Source of the DNA: Campylorhamphus procurvoides
Lineage: Eukaryota; Chordata; Aves; Passeriformes; Dendrocolaptidae
DNA: 64,000 nt
Reading direction: 5' to 3'
NCBI GenBank assembly: GCA_013396655.1
Contig: WBMV01002667.1
Span: forward strand, 770,519-834,518
The position numbers and the translations under genes were made by a program. Below, piece after piece: positions 58,690 to 64,000 of this stretch. Under the pieces are notes generated by a model, which was not told the DNA's origin, ran no database searches, and saw only the letters and a program-made list of their open reading frames with translations. How positions within the stretch are numbered: position 1 is the stretch's first letter; each line of letters opens with the position of its first letter.

Positions 58690-58837
58690 CATCCCTGGAA
58701 GTGTTCAAGGCCAGGGAGGACATGGCTTGGAGCAACCTGGTCTAGCAGAAGGTGTGCCTGCCCATGGCAGGGGGTGGAACTGGATGAGCTTTAATGTCCC
58801 TCCCAACACAAACCATTCTGGGATTCCATGATTCCAT
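58690..58837 (+). mobile_element. CR1 LINE 3'-end fragment
   Basis: This is the 3' terminal part of a CR1 non-LTR retrotransposon, the dominant interspersed repeat of birds. The sequence runs through the familiar CR1 landmarks in order: ATCCCTGGAAGTGTTCAAGG, GGAGCAACCTGGTCTAG, CCTGCCCATGGCAGGGGGT, GGAACTGGATGAGCTTTAA and GTCCCTCCCAACACAAACC. It ends in the short 3' repeat (ATTCTGGGATTCCATGATTCCAT). Only about 150 bp remain and there is no reverse-transcriptase frame, so it is an ordinary 5'-truncated, dead copy. The terminal repeat fixes both the orientation and the 3' end. The 5' boundary is uncertain by about 10 bp. Confidence 0.93.
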
Positions 58838-59679
58838 CCCTCACCAGGAAAGAGTCAGTGTTCAGGTTTGTTTTTTTCCAGCCCTGCTGCTGGCATGCAG
58901 TGCCAAGCTGTGACAGTGCAGTTCTGGCCAAACCAGAGGCATGTCTTCCCTCCAGGAGCTCCCCATCTCCACATGGCTCCCACTGCAGACAGCATCCTTA
59001 ACCCATCTTCTCAAGTCTTTTGGCAACCTCATCTTTATTTGCTATTGACAACATAGCTGTAATTGCAGCCCTTGGAAGAACAGATAGAAGGAACTCTCCA
59101 GGTACTGTGTGGAATATAAAGCATTACATGGTCTGAGTCTTGTCTGGAGATAGCTGTGACTGCTCTGACGACGGGAGAGAGGGCCACTCAGTCCCTGAGC
59201 CCAGTTTCCTCCTCAGTGCTGACCTTTCACAGCCACAGAAAACTCACATGACATCCCATGGTCTCACTGGATCCCTGAACATCCCCTTAGTTCCAACAGA
59301 TACAGGCACTGGGATTTTCCTGTGTTCCCATTTGTGGGATGAGGAGCAGAGCAGTCACTGTCTCCTGCAAGCCTCAGTGCCACCTTGGAATCAATACCCC
59401 ACCAACAAGGATGGCAGTAAGTTTAATTCTTGATAAATGGTAGACATAAAACTGAGCTATTGTGTTGCTGAAAGAAATTGAATTAAGGGTGAACTGAAGA
59501 GACACATTGCTTGGCAGCATGGCTGATAGCTCTGCCTGCTCAGCCAGCTGCCACGACAGCCTTTTGGCTCTTGAGGCAGCTCCTCCTGGTCCTGGCAGGT
59601 CCCTGGGTGCTCAATGCTCCCTGAAACCAACCCATTCCCAGTTCAATGCCTCTTGTTGCTCTACAGGAAAGCAGATCTG

Positions 59680-59790
59680 GAGCCCCCTCAGGATCCCACT
59701 CAGCATTTCACCTCAGCATTGATCTCAGCATCACCCCAGCTCAACATTTCCCTCATCATCCCCTCCCCAGCATCCCCCTCCAGCATTCCC
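59680..59790. repeat. Irregular CAGCAT/CCCC-rich repeat
   Basis: CAGCAT and CATCATCCCC words repeat irregularly across about 110 bp. The part at 59750-59778 also fits a minus-strand G-quadruplex pattern (four C-runs with loops of 7, 1 and 5). Confidence 0.6.
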
Positions 59791-59999
59791 TGCATTAGGG
59801 CACATCCTGTCTCTGGGATCCCATGGCCACTGCCATGTCCCCCCAATGGCCACAGCTCCTTCACCCTGTTCCCTGGACATGTGGGGAAGGGAGTTTGGTC
59901 TTTGCCAAGCTTTCTGGTCCAGACAGTCTTTCCCTTGGGATGGACACTTAAAGTCTGATTATTTTCCCTGGTGCATCTGTGATAGACTAGGTTTCCTCT

Positions 60000-60240
60000 G
60001 CATGCACAGGAAGACTTTCTTCATTAGCTGTTAGACTCCAGCTCCCGAAGAGCAAATTAGGGGACATGAATATGCAAATTAATGTTTCTAAACTGATAGC
60101 AGCAGCGCTGCCTCTGAGGGGATCAAAGCTGGGGTGACATTTGGCTTCCAACTCTTCGCATTTGGGGGTGGGGTTTGGCACTTTAATTGTTTCTTGCATT
60201 GGAGAGAACTAAAAATAAACCTTCTACGAAGTGGTTCTCC
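60000..60240. promoter_or_regulatory. AT-rich element with POU octamer
   Basis: Besides the TATGCAAATTAATG octamer-TAAT pair it has AGAGCAAATTAGGGG, AAACTGATAGCAGC and CTTTAATTGTTTC. Moderate candidate for a regulatory element. Confidence 0.32.
60072..60079 (+). promoter_or_regulatory. POU octamer abutting a TAAT core
   Basis: A perfect ATGCAAAT octamer is followed at once by TAATG (TATGCAAATTAATG), a layout suited to POU-homeodomain binding. It lies in the AT-rich island at 60000-60240. Other perfect octamers occur at 1985-1992 and 23327-23334. Single 8-mers arise by chance, so this is a weak call. Confidence 0.35.
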
Positions 60241-60869
60241 TGCTCACTCTGCTGGGTTTGGGCTGGACTTTTTTAAATAACTTTTTCCCTGTGTTGCCCA
60301 AGCTAGCAGCATTCTACTGGAGGGGCTGAGGCATTTCCAGCTGTGCAGAGGCCACCCCAGTGATGCTCTGACCATTCCGTGTGCAGGGCTGCAGTGGTGG
60401 CATGAGCACAGTGGACATGAAGAGATGATTTGGCACCAGGGACAGCTCGGGGATGTGGTGGATAGCAGAAACTGCACGGTGTCACAGTGAAGGTTGCTTC
60501 AATTCAGGCTGTAAATCCCCCAAAGAAGCCATTCTCGTATTTCAGAGGGTGTTTCCAGTAATGCCCAAGCCCACTGACTTTCCATCCCTGCAGCCACCCA
60601 TGTCCAGCACCCAAATGCCCCAAAAGCACCAGTGGAGGGGGGTTTGGCAAGCAGAGAGGGCTCTGCATCCATCACACCCTCCATCCCCATGGGGCATCTC
60701 CATCCTAGGCCACTGCCCAGGTAACTCCTTGGTAAATATTGGTAATCAGAAGCAGATAATAAGGAACTCCAACAAACTCCCTGCCAGAAGCAGCTGTTGG
60801 TTCATGTCTCACTACCCCAGGCTTTAAATGCCCTTGGCTGGCTCTCACCCCGCTCTCTGCCAGCCCAGC

Positions 60870-60985
60870 CTCTGCTCAGAAGTAATTAGGAGATAATTAA
60901 CATTTGTAGTGAACAGCAGGAAACATCTGGGCCCAATAAAGTACGAGGAGCCCTCGAGGGTGATTAATGGGGCTGCGAGACAGGA
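60870..60985. promoter_or_regulatory. Candidate conserved element
   Basis: GAAGTAATTAGGAGATAATT, GGCCCAATAAAGTACG and CCCTCGAGGGTGATTAATGG lie within about 90 bp. CCCTCGAGGG is a perfect 10-bp palindrome at 60952-60961, followed by the GATTAATGG homeodomain-type site. Confidence 0.35.
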
Positions 60986-61209
60986 GAGAGGTGGGTGGCA
61001 CAGCAGAACATTGTGCTGTTGGGGACAGGCTGGGGACTGGATGGCATGGGATGGCATGGAGACATCTCTAGGGGATGCTCCAGGGATGGGGATGCCTCTT
61101 CCCACCCTCCTCCCGTCCAAGGATGGGAAAGCAGCACTGTAACCCCTAGGAAGAGTTTCTCAGCTGGGAGTCAATCACTTGGAAGAGACCCGTAGGAAGA
61201 AGAGAGGGC

Positions 61210-61370
61210 ATTTGGTGGAGCTAGAATTTATTTTGTATGGCTCCTACTTAATTATTTCATTTGCATAACCCTGTGCAGTTACTCACTTTTGTCATCATGA
61301 AATTCAGCCATGTGCAAACAGTTTGCAAAAATAACACATCTAACACAAACTTATGTTTGTTTACACGATG
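61210..61370. promoter_or_regulatory. AT-rich island
   Basis: It has CTAGAATTTATTTTG, ACTTAATTATTTCATTTGC (which ends in the octamer-like CATTTGCAT), GTTTGCAAAAATAACAC and TTTGTTTACACG, the last a forkhead-type site. It precedes the polypyrimidine tract. Confidence 0.3.
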
Positions 61371-61401
61371 GGGTTAATAGGGCCTGACAGGCAGCCTAGA
61401 A

Positions 61402-61456
61402 CCCCCTTCCCCTTCTTTTTCCCCTTCTTCTTTCCCTTTCCCTTCCCCTTCTTCTC
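61402..61456. repeat. Polypyrimidine C/T tract
   Basis: About 55 bases contain only C and T, built from CCCCTTCTTT-like and CCCTTTCCC words. The complementary strand is pure purine. Long homopurine-homopyrimidine tracts with mirror symmetry can form triplex DNA. An 81-codon minus-strand frame crosses it as a lysine/glycine run and is not a gene. Confidence 0.88.
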
Positions 61457-62689
61457 TAAAGAGAGGAATAAACTTCTACATTGATTTCGGGAGAAATATT
61501 TGGGGTGTTGCAGGGCTTCATCAGCTCCTCTCCAGCAATTCCCTGACCACCTCACTGCAGAGCTCTGTAGAGGAGGGAGAGCCTTGGGTTTCCCGGAGCC
61601 ACTCACACATTATTTCTCTGTGAATCAGTGGAAGGCCAAGCCAAGGGGTCCTCGAGGCCTCCCATAACCTTATTAAACCTTTCCCTCACTCCTAAAGGTT
61701 CCCATGCCCAGACCTCTCCAGCCTTTCACTAGCGGTGTGTGGGTTGGATACTGAAGAAGCCAAAAATACAGCCGTGTGCACACAGAAACGTATTTTTAGG
61801 GCTGTGCTGACCTTCTGCAGCTTGCTGCTGTCCTCTCCATGTGACACCAGGAGAAATATCCCCGGTGACACTTGGTGGCCGTGCAAGTGGCCCGCAAGCG
61901 AGTGGCTCTGCACGCGTGGGCTCAGCAACCAGCACAGCCAGGAGGGCTCAGTGCCAAGGGATGCTTGGCAAACCAGGCTGACATTTCCCAGCGTGACATT
62001 AATAAAGGTGGGCTGGAGCAGGGCAGAGCTCCTGAGGCGCTGGGGAGAAGCCAGAACATCCCTGAGGAGGGGGACTCCGGGGTCCCATCCTGCTTGTTCC
62101 CTTTCCCACCCAATGGCAGCAGTTCCCAGGGTCCCCCCCAGCCGACACGTGGGTGAGCAGCCCTGCTCCAGCCTGGCATTTCTGGGGCACCCATGTCCTG
62201 GGCCACTCAAGCAGTGGCTGCTGAAGGACACACGTGGGCATGGCATGGGGAACAGCATCCTCACAGGCAGAGGCTTTTTGCCAGTATTGGAAAGTTTCCG
62301 AGATGTTTGAAAAGTTTGGATTTGTTAAGCACAAAGTTTCCTGGTCCCTCTGCCAGCCCCGGTGGCTGCTGCTGAGTCCAGAGGTTGAGGGGATTTCCAG
62401 GCAGCCAAATGCCAGAAGTTGATGGTCTCTGGGAAATCTCCCCTCAGAGTTGTGTACACACCACAGAAAACTCCTTTGGTCATGATCCAGGAAGCTCTGG
62501 GAAGCCATGGGATGCATCCCCTCTGGTGAGCATCCCCTGGGAGGCCCCAGGGCCACTCAGCCAGGGTTGCTGCTGCCCCAAATTCCCCTGCAAGCAATAC
62601 TAGCAAAAAGCAACAAACCTCCTCCTGCACTTGACCCCCCTTCAGCTGCTGGACCCACAAGGCTGAGAACACTGACGCATGGTTCTTTC

Positions 62690-62860
62690 AGAGAGAACAA
62701 TTTCAAGTGTCTATAAATACCCAGGAAGGTAAATGCATTAACCTTATCATGATCCCTAAGTGTAATTACATACAGCCTGGTTCCCATGTAAATTAGTACA
62801 CTAATAACAATTCTGTTCTGTAATTACTGTTGTTTCTTAGATCTCGCAGCTATTTGCCCA
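62690..62860. promoter_or_regulatory. AT-rich island
   Basis: It carries GCATTAACCTTATC, AAGTGTAATTACATAC, TAAATTAGTACACTAATAAC and CTGTAATTACTGTTG. GTAATTAC is a palindrome and occurs twice, at about 62763 and 62820. Candidate regulatory element. Confidence 0.32.
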
Positions 62861-63539
62861 TTCAGTCACACATGTGAGGGCATTCCCACTGCCATTCCCA
62901 CTGCTGGAGCAGCCTTGGCCAAACAGCTCCAGGCAATGCTTGGGAAACCTGTGTGCAGACTACAAAGTCTATTCATAGTTTAAGTAAAGATGCTACAAAC
63001 AAACCAAACCTGGTGCTAGTCCAACCAAAGGGCTGCTTCCCACCAGAGGAGAAGAGTTTCTTCTGGCCAAGCTCCCTGGGGAGCCAGGTGGGACCAGCTC
63101 CAGTGTGGGAGGGCAAGTTATACTGGGAGCCTGTTCCCAGCACCTGTGAGATTCTCCACTGTGTAACGGGGCACTGGGACAGGGGCACCAGCATGCCAGG
63201 ACCAAGACAAAATCTGCCAGTGGTAGCACATGGCAAAGGCAACTGCAGAGCTGCTCGATGCTCAGGGACCCCCAAGTTTCCCTGAGGGCCTCTCCATTGA
63301 CTCAGGAGAAAGAAAGAGCATCCACTCAGATCTCCATGGAAACCAGGGAGCAGTGGGGAAGACTTTAATTTGAAGTGTTGATTTGGCGGAGGCCCTGGGA
63401 GCCATGGGCAGGAGATGAGCTGCATTAAGGAGCAGCAGGGGTGGGATGTAGCTCTGAAAATGGGTGCCAAAAGGGTATCTGATACCATTAGGCTTGAAAA
63501 GCTGCTGTGAGAGGCAGGGAGCTGAGTGGGGCCAGTGTC

Positions 63540-63900
63540 ATGGTAAAGGATTTATTTAATTCATTTGGCCCCTTTTCTGTGTGCAAATTATCCATGGAGA
63601 GACTTTGTTGTTCTTTTTTGCTTAATTTGCTCATTAATTTGCAGCACAGGGGCAGATGGTTGGTGCAGGCAGAGCTCAGAGCATCCTCCTGCCCACACCC
63701 CGGGCGAAGGCAAACCCTGACACCATCCCCACACCGTGGGGACCGCAAGCACCAGCACACCCTGCTCTCACCTCCCTCCGCACGTACTTTGGAGATAAAC
63801 AGAAGGCTGCAGCCTCCGAGGCTTTTATTGCAGGACATTTCATTTACTGTAATTACTGAGGGATGTTTCCCCCGAGATACAATCGGTGTGACATTTGCGC
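63540..63900. promoter_or_regulatory. Two short AT-rich elements around GC filler
   Basis: The first (63545-63650) has GATTTATTTAATTCATTTGG, TTGCTTAATTTGC and TCATTAATTTGCAG. The second (63790-63895) has TTTTATTGCAGGAC, TTACTGTAATTACTG and a CpG-bearing ATACAATCGGTGTG. The sequence between them is ordinary. Confidence 0.28.
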
Positions 63901-64000
63901 AGATGAACCTCCTGGCACAGCCTGCTCTGCTCACACCCACCAAACAGATTCACAGTCCTGCAGCAGGATGCAAAGCCAAAGTCCTGGGGGAGCCGTGGGG

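Larger units (their letters stand above)
49391..64000. other. Intervening sequence, no supported gene (part 5)
   Basis: The region has one CR1 fragment, one CTCF-like site and several candidate elements. Opposing frames at 51092-51682 (-), 56592-57134 (-), 57243-57716 (+), 57440-57922 (-), and three or more overlapping frames at 61692-62672 are mutually incompatible and lack domains. 56100-57880 and 61700-62690 hold only filler as far as I can see. Confidence 0.6.

Noticed and set aside
61165..61195. Possible CR1 trace (CTTGGAAGAGACC)
   Set aside because: Only about a dozen bases resemble CR1 and the flanks do not continue the match.
61735..62310. 191-codon + frame and 190-codon - frame over the same DNA
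   Set aside because: Both strands are open at once because the sequence is poor in stop words; neither has a known motif.
1..64000. CRISPR arrays, operons, prophage or plasmid features
   Set aside because: None present. The CR1 fragments and overall texture show avian nuclear DNA.

Overview
The window looks like nuclear DNA from a bird, possibly a songbird. The strongest evidence is two truncated CR1 LINE 3' ends (about 58690-58837 on + and 20992-21102 on -). Their sequence and their simple terminal repeat (ATTCTGGGATTCCATGATTCCAT) are typical of avian CR1. Interspersed repeats are otherwise very sparse, CpG is generally depleted, and base composition swings between AT-rich islands and GC-moderate filler. 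These traits fit avian DNA. Nothing suggests a bacterial, viral or organellar source: there are no gene-dense operons and no rRNA or tRNA genes.

I could not support a single protein-coding gene. The long open frames (up to about 218 codons) overlap each other on both strands, run through poly-A and poly-pyrimidine tracts, and show no recognisable domain. They look like chance frames in stop-poor sequence. The window is best read as intergenic or deep intronic DNA. I cannot name the locus or flanking genes.

The main organisation is an alternation of two states. One is GC-moderate filler rich in TGGG, CCAG and CAGC words, carrying degenerate minisatellites. The other is a series of AT-rich islands of about 100-400 bp, dense in homeodomain-type TAATTA/ATTA cores, POU octamers, AP-1 sites and palindromes. 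That pattern is typical of regulatory deserts around developmental transcription-factor genes, but conservation itself cannot be seen from one sequence. The most suggestive islands are at 537-775, 2600-2790, 7280-7420, 10150-10470, 14620-14790, 18920-19100, 20300-20570, 33490-34170, 37040-37440, 42440-42815, 49140-49390, 52320-52660 and 55490-55850.

The most notable observation is a pair of matching elements 4.3 kb apart, at 14635-14691 and 18931-18988. Both have an identical 12-mer, exactly 19 bp of spacer, an identical GCTAATTA core and a similar tail, as expected of an old duplicated regulatory module. Others are a 14-bp-periodic GTTATC array (1628-1724), a dense CpG cluster at the end of an AT-rich island (42731-42815), a near-consensus CTCF site (51931-51944) and two weak splice-flanked exon candidates (38375-38453 and 33734-33793).
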